Origin: Blasia pusilla
Lineage: Eukaryota > Marchantiophyta > Marchantiopsida > Blasiales
Assembly: GCA_050084515.1 (NCBI GenBank)
Contig: CM114273.1
Location: 6,944,001-7,008,000 of the forward strand
Length of the DNA: 64,000 nt
Direction: 5' to 3'
Of the stretch, positions 1 to 14,851 are shown one piece after another (positions within the stretch are counted from its first letter, which is position 1; each line of letters begins with the position of its first letter). Below the pieces are notes generated by a model. That model made no database searches. It was given only the letters and a program-made list of their open reading frames with translations, and was not told where the DNA came from. The position numbers and the translations under genes were made by a program.

Positions 1-2990
<2,990 letters not shown>

Positions 2991-2998
2991 GAAAAGCA

Positions 2999-4760
2999 TT
3001 ATCCTTGGCAGGACTTGAACCTATTTTGAGATTTACTCTTGATCATGTTCTGAATGGAAAATGCTCTCTCAAACAAAGCAGTACTACCACACTGGACTCT
3101 AGCTACATTTGCCAAGACCATAAAATTTGAAAATTTATATTGCAAAGAGGGACTCCAACTTACAATAGCCCACAAGTCTCTAAAGTTGCAATCCTTCCAC
3201 TCAGTGGTAGCCATCAATTTGAAAGATTGAAACTATTGCTTAACAATAGAAGAATTAATGATAGCATGTTGCAATTGACCCCGAAGTGGCAACTGGGCTC
3301 CAAAAAAACTACACAAGTTATCTACATCATTACACCCCCAACTATTCAATCCCACTTGTCGAGAAGGCATATGAAGAGGATTAAGGATTCTCATGGCACT
3401 AATGAGGTTGTTATCTCAAAATTGTTCCTGTAAAGTTGCACATACGCTTTCAACAAATCTTTTCTAAAAGAATAAGGCAACCTCCAAGTCCCTTCCTATC
3501 CAATCCCGAGACATATTCATGCTATGAAATTTGTCTCCCCTTATCTCAAACTGTAAAAGTCAAAAATAACCACCAGGTGGCCCAAAGTGAGAAAAAATAT
3601 GGTAACATGTATCTTCTGAGAAGGTGGAAGCATTTAGGTCACGAGTATCCATCACAAAATTCATGATAATCCTAGTTGTCTCTGAATTCACAATGCTCCC
3701 TATAGTGCTAACATCCACAAACTTGTACTGAAACATCCTTCTCGAATTTGCAACCATGGAAAGAATGTCGCCGAAAAAATTAAATTCATAGATTATTTGA
3801 AATGATCTCAACTTGTTAAATATATTTTCAGCATTCCCATCATCCTCTAAAGAGAAAATATCTATGAAGTACATCGATACATATAGAGAATTTTATAATG
3901 TGGAAACAGCTTGCCAACGAAATAACCATCGAATCTTGTGGTATCTCTTCATGACTCATTAGGAGTCATTGAACTAATCCCAAAGATGCTAGAATTTTTT
4001 TCCACTTTGAGAACCTTCTAAAGAAACCAGCTACAACATTAAGAATCGTGTTCACTTTAGAGGAGATTGACTAGCAATCATGAGCTTTTGCAGTTGACAC
4101 ATCAGCTAGATTTGTCCTATGCGCCACATAATGAACTGAAAGAATGTAGGGATTTTCCTTCTACCTCATTTGGGAGGCTACCCTATCTGGAAACCTACCA
4201 TTTTTGAGGCACCATCTAAGCCAAATGCTACCATTTTGGAAAATTCCAACCCTCCATCTTTGATTAGTTGCAACAAAGTTTCGGTAATAGTATTAGATTA
4301 TTTTGATTCATAATGAAGTAATCCTAGAAAACAACATTATGCCAATCCCTCTTCAATAAAAGTGGCAAACAAAACCAAATTCCGTATTACAAATATGTCA
4401 CTTGACTCATCGATTATAATTCCAAAGAAAGGAGAGGCTTGAACTCTAGCAAGAGTTCTTCTAGGCAAAACTTGGCTGATGAAATAAGACATCTCACTAT
4501 AACTCTTTTCATCTTGGTGTAGGTCTTTAGTAATACGAGCATTGAAAAAAAGCAACAACTTATAGAGATTGGGAAATTTAAAATTTGGCATAGCCTCCTT
4601 CGTAAAGAAGTAAGCGCACTTAAACAATGTCAGAAGGTTAACTTTGCAAGTTCAGTTGCTTGTGGCAATGGATTTGGCCATCAATTTCTTACCCTCATTT
4701 GTAGCCCATCCAAGCTTGATGTGCTCGTTGGACTTGGCATGATCACTGAAGACTAAAACC
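2999..4760 (-). pseudogene. Decayed hAT-superfamily transposase (ZNF862/zinc-finger-MYM-like type)
   Basis: Reading the minus strand, a frame at 4627-4337 carries the hAT catalytic-core signature SPFFGIIIDESSD, with the DES aspartate context usual in plant and animal hAT transposases of the DUF4371 type. Further along, near 4130, the frame reads HYVAHRTNLAD, the conserved His-containing block. The frame at 3217-2999 ends with NFMVLANVARVQC and FERAFSIQNMIKSK, which matches the C-terminal hAT dimerisation region. The order is right for one gene, but frameshifts and stops separate the pieces, so it cannot make a full transposase. No terminal inverted repeats or 8-bp target duplications were identified. 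The N-terminal zinc finger is not resolved; it may lie near 4640-4760. The superfamily call is firm and the subfamily is an inference. Confidence 0.82.
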
Positions 4761-4979
4761 TTGCAATTAATTGCTCCATATCTAGTAAAGACACTCTTTC
4801 CCTTCCCGTTTCTACATACTTTACAAAAAAACTTCCAAGGTCTGCATCAAAATCAATCCAATCATACATTGATTACCATACATCCTTCCATGCTAAAAAA
4901 ACTTTTTCAGATAAAGCCATACTACTTCCTCATGGAGGTTACTTGTCTCTTTCATCAGATGAGCAGGAAAATGCTATAA

Positions 4980-7200
4980 TGTGAGGTCCATCGTTTGTGC
5001 GTTCCTTACCTAGGAACGCAATCATGGTCTTTTTTCTCTTGGCCATATGATGACACGAGCTTGTGAGCAACTAAAAACCAATGTGTAACCTAACCTAGAC
5101 TAAAATCACTAAACTTCCACTTCCTAACCCCAACTAAACCCAACAGCAAGGGAAAGTAAACGAGGAAAAGGTATCAAGTTTAGATGAAAAGTTTCGGCTA
5201 GTTGGATGATAGCAATAGGTAAGGGTGAAAAAGGGCAGAAGGGCAGCTCTAGTAGGAAGCTCGAGGAGTCAAGTTTGTATCCCGTCAGGGTCAGGTTGCA
5301 CAATCACAACATCTAGCCCAAAAAATATTTAGGACAGGGCAGAGATCCTCACTTTGGTGTTCAGAATTGCATGGAAAAAAGCAAGCGGGTAGCCATATTA
5401 GCAAAACAACCTTGTGGAAAGAACACAAACTGAAAGCAAAGCAAGGGCCGATGAGAAGCATGCCAATATGGCAGGTGAAAATCCAATAAGTGAGAAAAAG
5501 AGCCATGGATGCAACCGGGGTGGAGCCTCTATGGGAAATGTAGAGGAGTTGCGGACCTAATGAAGCTATGGACTAAGCCCAACTATGGAGGCAACCGAGC
5601 TATGCATGTGGAAGCGCTGAAGTAAGGCAGCAAAGTAGCCAGAGCTAATAGCTATGCAAATGAAAGCATAATACTCAAGTGAATGGTTTTATGCAAATAA
5701 AAGCATGAAAGATACGTAGCAAAGCCGCCTAAGTGATAACACAAATATGAGGGTACGAAGATGAGCTGGTGAAAGCCTCAAATCACGGAAGTGAAGTAGT
5801 AGAGCTACGGAGGTGAAAGCAAGTGAAACCACTGAAATGAAGCCATGGACAAAGCAAAGTTGAGCGGATTTGAAAAGCAGGAAAGTGCAATGGGGAAACT
5901 GAGAATGCGACGCTACAAAGCCGGGGAAAAACTGCAAACATGAAAGGCTAAAAGCGCTATTGAGAGAGTTAGGGAGACTCAAAGTGTGAAGTGCAGACTC
6001 CGGAGTACCAAAAACTGCGTTATGCAAATCTAAATCCGATTCATCCAAATGCAAAAGCAAATCCAAATCTGAATCATCCAAATACAAAATCGAGAATGAG
6101 GCTTCGAGAGAGCAAAGTGCAGACTTTGGAGCAACAACACTTCGTTGTGCAGAAACGCGGATCCTTGTCATTCGAATGCATAAGCAAGAATGAGGCTTTG
6201 AGAGCCTCTCGGTGGGGTCTCTACCCAGCAGCCGCGCTCGTGGCTCAGGACGAGTTTGTGCCAAGTCGTCGTACGATCCCCATCAAACGACGCACATTAT
6301 TGCCCTAATTTTGAAATTAGGGCACCATTTGAACTAAACGGAAAAGATTTAGTTGTCTCCCCCTAGGCGATCCAAACCGTCCGTTACAAAAACCAATCAT
6401 GTATGAGCGTTGATATGCCAAGGGCGTGGAAGTCACTCAGCCATATTTCGCTCATCAGAAATACCTACCCAACCTGAAAGCGGCAGTCCTACTCGCACGT
6501 GGACACTTATCGGTTACTTCCAACCGGAAACCAGTCCTACTTTAGCATCATTCATGCATGTATGTCAAGTGCCTAAATGCTCCTAGAGTCTGTCGGAAAC
6601 CCTCTCGGCAAGCTGAAATGGTGGATGGTAAATTTAGAAAAAAAATAACCGGTCAAAATTACTCAAACATTGGTTGAGAGGTTGGAAAGGGCGCAATCCT
6701 ATTAGTCTTATATCAAAAGTGAGAACTGTTTAAAATTTAAAAGGGCACTCTCCAATAATTATATATGTGGTTTTATATTTTGTGGATGTGATATGATTTC
6801 TTGAAAAAAACTTATTAAATATATTTTCAACTAGGTTGCAATACGTTTCAAATTTCATCATCTTCCTCTTCTAGATGGATCTAATTGTATATTTTTACAT
6901 TCTTGGATTTGCTCATGATGGAATCAATAAAGCACTATCATCAATTGTTTGTATTTTAAGATACAATATTAGGTAGGAGCAACTACATATCATGCCTTCT
7001 ACTATACAAACAACCTCTCGTCGACTAGTTTATCTCAGTTAGGTTCGGAGGTACCTTTTGTCTATTGGGTAATAAGGTGGTAATCAATCCTACACATTTT
7101 GGTTAGTATGTTGAATTGCACGTATTGAAATTTTTGATTTCAATGTAATAGCAAGAATACAAGAATTTATGCGGTAAGAAATGCAATTAATTGATAACTT
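4980..7200. other. Unassigned repeat-rich intergenic DNA
   Basis: No family match was seen. A minus-strand open frame of 191 codons (6264-5689) exists, but it is low-complexity, rich in Leu, Ser and Asp, and built partly on a short internal repetition near 6040-6085. I do not accept it as a gene. A segment near 6740-6760 shares 'gggcactctccaataat' with ~2597, again pointing to dispersed repeats. Confidence 0.4.
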
Positions 7201-7222
7201 TATTCCTTTTGCATTGGAAGTT

Positions 7223-7357
7223 TTTGGGCATTTACGTGTATCGTATCCATACACATTCTCACACAACATATATCGTTGTCATCATTCATACACCTATGAA
7301 CTCAAGAAACCATACTCACTCATGGCATCTTCACATGCATACCAAAATATCTAATGG
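7223..7357 (-). repeat. Isolated copy of the 'B' terminal repeat of the DNMT-carrying Ty3-like family
   Basis: The stretch contains the diagnostic blocks acacaacatatatcgttgtc, an actcatggcatc-like block and accaaaatatct, in the same order as in the 3' ends of elements 1 and 2. It is diverged and has no A repeat next to it. It is probably the scar of an old insertion. Confidence 0.65.
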
Positions 7358-7979
7358 TTTCCTTATGACACTTCAAGGGAGGAAGGTGGAAGGTCAAGTC
7401 TAAAACCAAGTAATGATATATTGTTGAGAGTTAGATAGGTTTGTTAGAGGCTCGGAGTGGCTATTGAACTACAAGTAGAGTAAGGTGGAAGGGCTATTTT
7501 ACATGCAATGGATGGAGGGAGAGCAAGAGTGACTCTCAATTTTTTTTCATTTCTAAATTTTCCATCAAACTCTTATATGTAGATAAACATTGATTCACGT
7601 GATACCTCGTATATCACTTTTATGAAGTTTTCATAACACATGTGATTGAGTCTCGCTTCCTAATGATCCTCCCAATTGTTACATATGATTGTGTGCATGT
7701 GGGATTGCACTATTTATATATTGTTTTAAATCGGATATGAGGAATGGATTTGAATAGGCCCCCACCACTTTTTTTTAACACTTAGTGTATTGTTCATGTG
7801 GTTTGTCAACCCAAGATAATATATAGAGAGTTTATGACGGAAAATATTGGCCAAGAGTATTATGATGAACTCATTGCGTTGATATTACCTTCTATAATCC
7901 CTATTGTACAAAATTGGAAAGTGTATATCTTGACCTTATAGTAAAGTGGTAGTTAATAGTCAAGGGAAAGTCAGAATCA

Positions 7980-8082
7980 TCATGGAAGGAACTTTGAGGG
8001 ATATGATTCGAAAATTGAGAGAGTTTAGACTTTCATTCAATCAAAGTCAAATCCAAGTTTAAGAATTAGCGCAAGAAGTTGC

Positions 8083-8151
<69 letters not shown>

Positions 8152-9875
8152 CTAACGAGTAGGATGGAGATGGAAACCACAAGTGCCTTGACTTCTAGGA
8201 AGAGTGAGGAAACCTTAAGGTCACGAGCATCGGAGGCCCAAGAAGCATAAAGAGTGATGGGGATGATTGCCCATGCGTCATTGATATTGAAAATGTCAAA
8301 GGCATGTAAGATAGAACCGTACCCGTATAAAAGAAGTCGAGTCATGGGGGTATTAGAGGTTTGGATCACTCATATGGAAATCCATTTATCCCTTATCAAC
8401 ATCAATGATCATATTGTGGGGATCTTTGTAAGGTCTTGGTTAACAGACCAAGCATTGAAATAGTATCAAGGATGGGAGAGATCCTTGATCGGAGTAAGTT
8501 AAAAAGTCACAAGGAGTAGACTTAAGCAAGGGCTATTGCAAAATTTCCAAGCTGTGGATCCCATTCTCAATACTAGAATGAAACTATGGTAATTGGAGCA
8601 AAAAGGTAATATGGAGGATTACATCGAGGGGTTTTGTGACTTACATATACAAATCCGCAATATGAGTAGGATAGAAGCCCTCGATCTGTTCAAGAGAGGT
8701 TTGATGAGGAAGGTGTGTCAAAAAGTGATTTGAGATAATCCGAAGGATATTAATGAAGCAATCACATGTGCTAAACGCATGACAAATATATATGAAAGAG
8801 GAGGAGAGATGGTTGCTTCCATGAACAACCACTATGGATTCACACCCATGGATTTGGATGACCTTTGAACACGAGATGGTTATGCATCACAAAGGTTTAA
8901 TGGAATGGTGCCGATGGAGAGAGATCGGAATCCCAACATACAAGGGATCGCACCTCAAACAGACGGGCCTAGGGTTCCTAGAGGAGGGAGATAATTTGAA
9001 GTATAAAGAGATACACACCAATATTTTGAGTGTGGTAGATATGATCATATAACCATAAATCATGGTTTTTTTAGGCTCACAGAAAGGCCATATCGTCACC
9101 CTCTTAATCATATTTAAGGGAACCATATGCATGAAGATGATAAAGAAGGGGGATCTCATGGAAACGCCAACCATCAATAATATTGCCTTATGGATATACT
9201 AGTTATACAAAAAGGAAAATAGAACGAGCAAACATAAATATATGGAGGTAAATGGTTTGAAGAGAGGAGTAACCCGTCTGATTGGCATATTGGGGAAGTA
9301 GGAGGATCCCAAGCTAGAGTGTTACTTGATCTTGGTGCAACATAAAACTTTCTTTTAAGAGTCATAACCATGAAGTTTGGCTTAGCTTTACAAAGGGATC
9401 AAAACGAAGAGGTAGAATTGCCAAATGGGCAAACAAAAAGGAGTGAGAAGCTTCCTTAAAGTGTATAGTTGGGGATAGGAAAGTATCATGAAGAGTTAGA
9501 GTTGAAGTTCATTCGATTAGCATATTATGATATTTTCTTGGGGATGCCTTGGATGGAACGATACAATCCATAGGTAGATTAGAGAAAAAAGACTACAGAC
9601 CCTAGAATGGAAGCTTTATGGATATAGAGTTAGATCACGTTGTAGAACCTATCCCTATATGTAATAATAAAAATTTTCATCAAACATGAAAATATATGCT
9701 TCCTTGGTTTAATAAGATCGAGATGTTGATGGTTTGAAAAAATATTCAGAGGTACTACACAAGTTGAGAGAAGTATTGGAGGAATAGAAAGATATATTCC
9801 TAAAAGACTTACCATCAGGGCTACCATCCAAACTTTGAGTAGATATTAATCCAAAAAATTAATGTCTTTCTAGGA
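7980..9875 (+). pseudogene. Ty3/gypsy gag-protease remnant (older, separate family), 5' part
   Basis: Around 8600-8780 the plus strand encodes a Retrotrans_gag-like segment (MEDYIEGFCDLHIQI followed by an ALDLFKRGL block). Near 9020-9060 lies a degenerate zinc knuckle (ECGRYDHI). Near 9306-9345 is a protease core read as ARVLLDLGAT, where the usual D-S/T-G has become DLG. At about 9525 the block YDIFLGMPWMERYNP matches the end of the retropepsin domain. At 9815-9860 the LPSGLPSK stretch is the usual lead-in to RT. Many stops interrupt it. The reading continues at 13482, so the LINE at 9880-13480 split one element. Confidence 0.8.
8086..8146. repeat. (GA)n microsatellite
   Basis: About 61 bp of uninterrupted GA dinucleotides inside the old Ty3/gypsy gag region. 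Confidence 0.97.
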
Positions 9876-9879
9876 AGCA

Positions 9880-12800
9880 GACCACCATGAAAGGCTCCTT
9901 ATTGCACGGCGCCAACAGAATTAGGTAAATGGTAAATAGACCAAGCCCGTGGGACCCAAAGGGTCAAAAGGCTGAAAAATACATTACAAGTCATTCATTC
10001 ACTAACCCTGAAAAAGATCCTTAAGACCTTCTCCTAGCTACAGCCTAGAGCACTTGAGCGATAAATAATGACGTCCCTAATATAACAACCTAAATCATAA
10101 GGCACTAGCTGTAGTAAAGAATAAAAATTCTCCACATCTATTTTATGAGCTAGTATAATCTCTTCATACCTTGGACATGTAACAAACACATGCTCTTCAT
10201 CCTCAATATTTTCTCCGTCACATAACCTACAAATTCGTTCACTTCTATCAATATTAAACCATCGTCCTTCCTCAATTCCTAGCCTATAAGACCCAGTTCT
10301 ATGTCGTGCGATAATATGACATAAAAACGTTGAGATCCCCGCAAGTAGGTATCCTTGTTCACAATATACAAGCATAGGATTAACATGAAGTTGATAAAAC
10401 TCCATTTTGGTGCCCCGGCTGCTCCAAATAATGTTGAGAAATTTCTTCTGTAGATGATCACGGAGGGCCATCAGTTTCAAGTCCCAATCGCGTTCTGCCA
10501 CATTCCACTTTGAAGACCAAGTCACCACATCCGCCATCCATCCTATGGAACATGTGGCTCCCAAAGCTTGATGAGGGAGGCGAGAAAAATCAAGAGATCT
10601 CACCCTTGCGATGTAAGTGATGGTCAAGTAAAGAGCTTCAGCCTCTAGAGGAAGACAACCTGTTTCTGCAAGAAGAATAGCATGCGGAGTTTGGTTTCTT
10701 ACACCCAATTCTTCTTGTAGAAAGATATTTTGCACTCTCTCCACACGCTCCCAACCTGTCTTCTTACAACTAGGGCCCCAAACTTGGGTCCCATATAAGA
10801 CCACCGGCAACACTAAGCTCCTAAAAATAAATTCCCTAAGACTCCAAGATACAAGATGAGCTCTTCTACACCGGTTAAAAAATGAATATAGAGCTTTGTA
10901 ACCAGCTTCTACTCTCTTTTGCACGCAAAGTGCCCAACTATAGTCATTAGAGAAATCGATGCCTAGATATTTGTAACTCTTCACTTGTTCTAATTGTAGA
11001 CCTTTGTAAAAGAACGAGAACTTGGATCTAGTACCCACTATAATGACTTTAGACTTCTCCATATTAACCTCCATCTGTTTCTGGGTACAAAACCTTGCCA
11101 AAGTGTCGAGGTGCTTTTGTAAACTAATGCCATCACGTGCTAGTAATATGATATCATCTGCATACAATAGAGCTTTGATGACAAAGTCCCCAAGCTTGAC
11201 ACCTTCACTATCACATTCCTCCAACCACTTTTTGATATCATTTATGAAAACTCCAAAAAGTGTAGGGGAGAGATGGCAACCTTGAATGACTCCAATGGTA
11301 CTCAAGATCTCTTGAGTTTGTGAACCTTTGATCTTGGCCCGAACGGAATGGTATAACGTGGCCACGGCTGCTAGGAGATTTGGTGGTACTCCAATGGCTT
11401 GCAGCCTTTCCCATAAGAGCTTACGAGGTACAGTATCAAAAGCTTTCTTGAAATCGATGAAGCCGCAAAACAAAGCTTTTCCATTGCCCTTAGATTTCTC
11501 CTATAAAACACGCAAGGCCAAGATATGGTCGATGGTGTTGTATGTTGGGCGAAAACCAGCTTGGACCTGTGCTCTCTTTTGGAAAGTCTCTGTCCATGTG
11601 CTCAACTTTGACTCCACCAATTTCTCGAACAACTTCGCAAAAACACTACCCACCATGATAGTGCGATAGTTTGTCACCAAGTCCTTCCTTCCTGATTTGT
11701 GAATAGGAACAATCTCCCGTAGCGACCAGGTTGAAGGAAAACCATAGATAGCAGCATCACCCAATACTTTGGTGAGGATCGGTCCAATAGAATCTCCTCC
11801 CCACTTGAAAAGTTCAATAGAAAGACCATCCAAATCCTCACATTTACCATTTGGCAATCTTCTTAGTTGAGTCATCACCTCTCCTTCAGAGAATAAGCCA
11901 AGTATTCCTTCACAACGTGGCATAGATGTAGCATCGGGGAAGAAAAAGAGCTTTTCGGCAAAAGATATCAAAGACTTGGGATCAAGAATAGGTTTTGAAG
12001 ACCGTACTACTAACCGTCTCCAAAATGATTTGGGGTCCTCATGCAGCTCCCTTGTCAAGGACTCTTGTTTCCGCCGCAAGAAAGCTCGTTTCTTAGATTT
12101 CACCAAGTATTTGTAAATGCTCGTCATAATAAGCCGACTTGGGATATCCAAAGATTTATCAACTGATCGTGCCCTTGCTTGCTTGCATTCAGAGTCAAAC
12201 TATTCATTACAAGACAGCCTCCTAGCACTTCTGTCCCTGTGGTGCGAAAAGAACTTAGATGCACTGTTTTTGAGCAATTCGGTTAGTTGCATACTTGTCG
12301 TGTTTGGATCTGGGCTCCATACAATGCGAGTCAAGAGTTCTTGTAAATACAGCGTATAAAGATCTTTTTTACCAGGATCCAAGCGAAACTTGGGAGAAGC
12401 TAAAATAGATTGACATATCGAGAGAGGAATTGCCTTTGACAGTGAGAGAGTAAGCAAAAGAGGTGCATGATCTGATTCAGGCTGAGGTTCTAGAATATCA
12501 AATATAGAGATAAGAAAGCTATTAGCGGGCGAGGACAGAAGATAATCGACGGTGCTAGCGCCGGTAGAGGAGAAACACGTATTGGAGTTAGAGTTGGGAA
12601 AATGAGAGGTTCCATTAAGAACTTTCAAATTACAAGTGGCTCCAAAGGTTAAAAAATGCTCTGTCAAAGGATTTGTGGAAAGATCTAAAGAGATTCTAGA
12701 CCACAAACCATCCTTATATTCTTCGAGAAGAGGAGAAATCAAGAAATCACTGAATTGGGTAAATTAAGCAGTACGTGTGCGAGCATTGAAATCTCCAACT

Positions 12801-13480
12801 AGAAAGACTTTACCTTTGCTTTGATATTTGAGAACATCCCCAATAAGTCGATGGAACGGTTGACTTCGATTGTGAGTGCGTGTTGAGTAGATAGGCATGG
12901 AGAGTGGTGCAAAATAACAAACTGCCAAATAACAATAAGATCCCCCAACCAAACCAAGACGTAGCCAATGATATTGGCCCCCGATATCTTGATCTTCTAG
13001 ATGTATGAGAGGTAGACATTGAGACCTGATGAAAGTAGCAATACCGCCATAACCCCTTCCTGCCCGTTGCCTTCTTTGATTCCATGTCGATCCCATCAAA
13101 GTAAACCCTTGCATCTCTGCAATAGTATTGCTCTCATGTTCCCAAGTCTCCACAATATTGATGATATCCTCCATCCCCCAAATTGGTAGAGCACTCACAT
13201 ACTTTGTTGTTGAAAGGCCTCGTATATTCCACATAAACACTGTAGCTTCTTGGATTGCTAGATTGATAACTCTCTTTTTCTTTTGGTAACAATTGCTCGA
13301 CCATCGCGTAGATAAGCAATAAAACCTGCTTCTTGAGCCTCTTTGACCTTTGCAAGCTCCTTTCTCCTAGCTTCGACTTGTAGAGGTGTGAGATCAGGAT
13401 CCAACCATATCCTCCATCCTTTGAGAATGGCCTTGTTAGCCAGGGCAGTATCACGTTGAATTTGATTAGAAGAATGTAAA
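9880..13480 (-). mobile_element. Non-LTR retrotransposon (LINE, jockey/I-like) inserted in a Ty3/gypsy element
   Basis: The element lies on the minus strand. The gypsy coding sequence is interrupted just before RT (ending near 9875) and resumes in the expected place (KGFIQPRISPYGAP at ~13490), which fixes both edges to within about 20 bp. It contains an endonuclease-RT polyprotein. I found no clear poly-A tail or target-site duplication. The 5' end may be truncated, because no separate ORF1 is visible. Confidence 0.85.
10034..13290 (-). pseudogene. LINE ORF2: APE endonuclease, reverse transcriptase and C-terminal zinc finger, with three in-frame stops
   Basis: The endonuclease starts around MFMWNIRGL (13240) and includes FLVGDFNARTR and, further on, SDHAPLLLTL, the terminal APE motif. 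RT follows, with FIDFKKAFDTVPR, VIQGCHLSPTLF and LLYADDIILL (the catalytic YADD box). The end has a Cys/His block, CRLCDGENIEDEEHVFVTC, typical of LINE RT C-termini. The four open stretches (starting at 13240, 12742, 12151 and 11473) share one frame. They are separated only by stop codons: one near 12760, a TAG after SCNE near 12197 and a TAG after ALRVL near 11498. There is no frameshift, so the copy is not very old. It is the target-primed retrotransposition enzyme of the LINE. Confidence 0.9.
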
Positions 13481-13481
13481 G

Positions 13482-14851
13482 CCCCAAATGGAGGAGATGT
13501 TATAGAAAGGCTTTATCCAACCAAGAATCTCGCCATATGGAGCCCCTTTTTTTTCATAAAAAAGAAAGATAGAAGCATGTGACTATGTATCGACTATCAA
13601 ACACTAAATCAACAAAAAATAAAGAACAAATATCCATTACCAAGAATGAATGATTTGTTCGACCAACCAAAAGGTGCAAAATACTTCATCAAAATTCATT
13701 TACGAAGCAATTACAACCAAATTCTAATTTTAGATGAATGTGTGCCCAAGACTTTTTTTTCTATGTATGGATACTTTAAATACTTAGTTATGCCATTGGA
13801 CCTACTAATGCACCTACAACCTTTGTGGGCCTAATGAATGATATATTTTGTCCATATCTAGATAATATAGTCATCGTATTCTTAGATGATATCTTGGTTT
13901 ATAGTAAAATTATATAGAAGCATATAAAATATCTAAGAGAAGTCTTTCAAATCCTATGAGATAAGGAGTTGCATGCTAAAGCTTCAAAATATGAGTTCGG
14001 CAAGACAAAAGTTGATTATCTAGGCCACCAAGTAAGCATAGAAAGCATTCAAGTGATGGGTGAGAAGGTAGAAACGATCCAAAATGGATTTCATTTGAGG
14101 ATCATAATCAATTGAAGAATTTTCTAGGATTAACAAGATTTTATTGAAGATTTGTTAAAGGTTTTGCTCGAATTGTACAATCCTTGGTAGCTTTACTAGG
14201 GAAATAACAAAAATGGAATTGGGATATATCACAAGAGATTTCTTTTCAATCATTAAAAGATTCCTTGATCAAAATCCCTATTTTGAAGTGGTATGATCCT
14301 AATCGACCTATTAAGTTGGCCACAAATGCATCATGTACTAACATTGGAGGAGGATTACAAGAATAATGGGAGGATGGATGTCACCCTATTGCCTTCTTTT
14401 CTCGTAAGTTGTTGCCAAGGGAGCAAAACTATTTTACAATCGAGCAAGAAGAACTTGCTATTGTATTGGAAACCAAGTATTAGAAATACTGTTTGGATAA
14501 TAAAGAGTTTGTGGTGGAGATTAATCACAAGAAATCCAAACATCAATTTCAATGGGCATAATGGCAACAATAATTCACCATGATTTTCTATGAAGAAGGA
14601 AAGAAACAGTTGGTGGATGCCTTGACTCATATGCCACAAACGAATAACATATCTGAAGTGTAGATTCACTCTGGTTGGTGGAAAACATTCATCAAAGTAA
14701 CAAAAGGAGGATGAAGAAATTTTAGTTGCTATTGAGGCCAACAAAGCACAAGGATTGGTTTTCCATAAAGGTAAATTATGGCTCCCATAAGATCCACACT
14801 TACACACTAAAATATTGTCTAAGGCTCACAACAAAATCATGGCGGGTCATA
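13482..14851 (+). pseudogene. Ty3/gypsy RT-RNase H remnant, 3' part of the element split by the LINE
   Basis: The plus strand resumes with KGFIQPRISPYGAP, then an RT core ([13 protein letters not shown], a GAKYF-like block, YLVMPLDL). An intact [10 protein letters not shown] catalytic box lies near 13885-13915. RNase H follows (FFSRKLLPREQNYF, IEQEELAIV) and then the start of the integrase zinc-binding domain (ILSKAHNKIMAGHM at ~14810-14850). It is cut off abruptly at 14851, where the next sequence begins TGTAACGACC. Several frameshifts are present. This is the same element as 7980-9875. Confidence 0.85.

Noticed and set aside
5689-6264. 191-codon minus-strand frame
   Set aside because: Low complexity, internal repetition, no domain and no supporting splice or copy evidence.
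8037-8369. Leu-Ser-rich frame
   Set aside because: It is a translation of the GA microsatellite.
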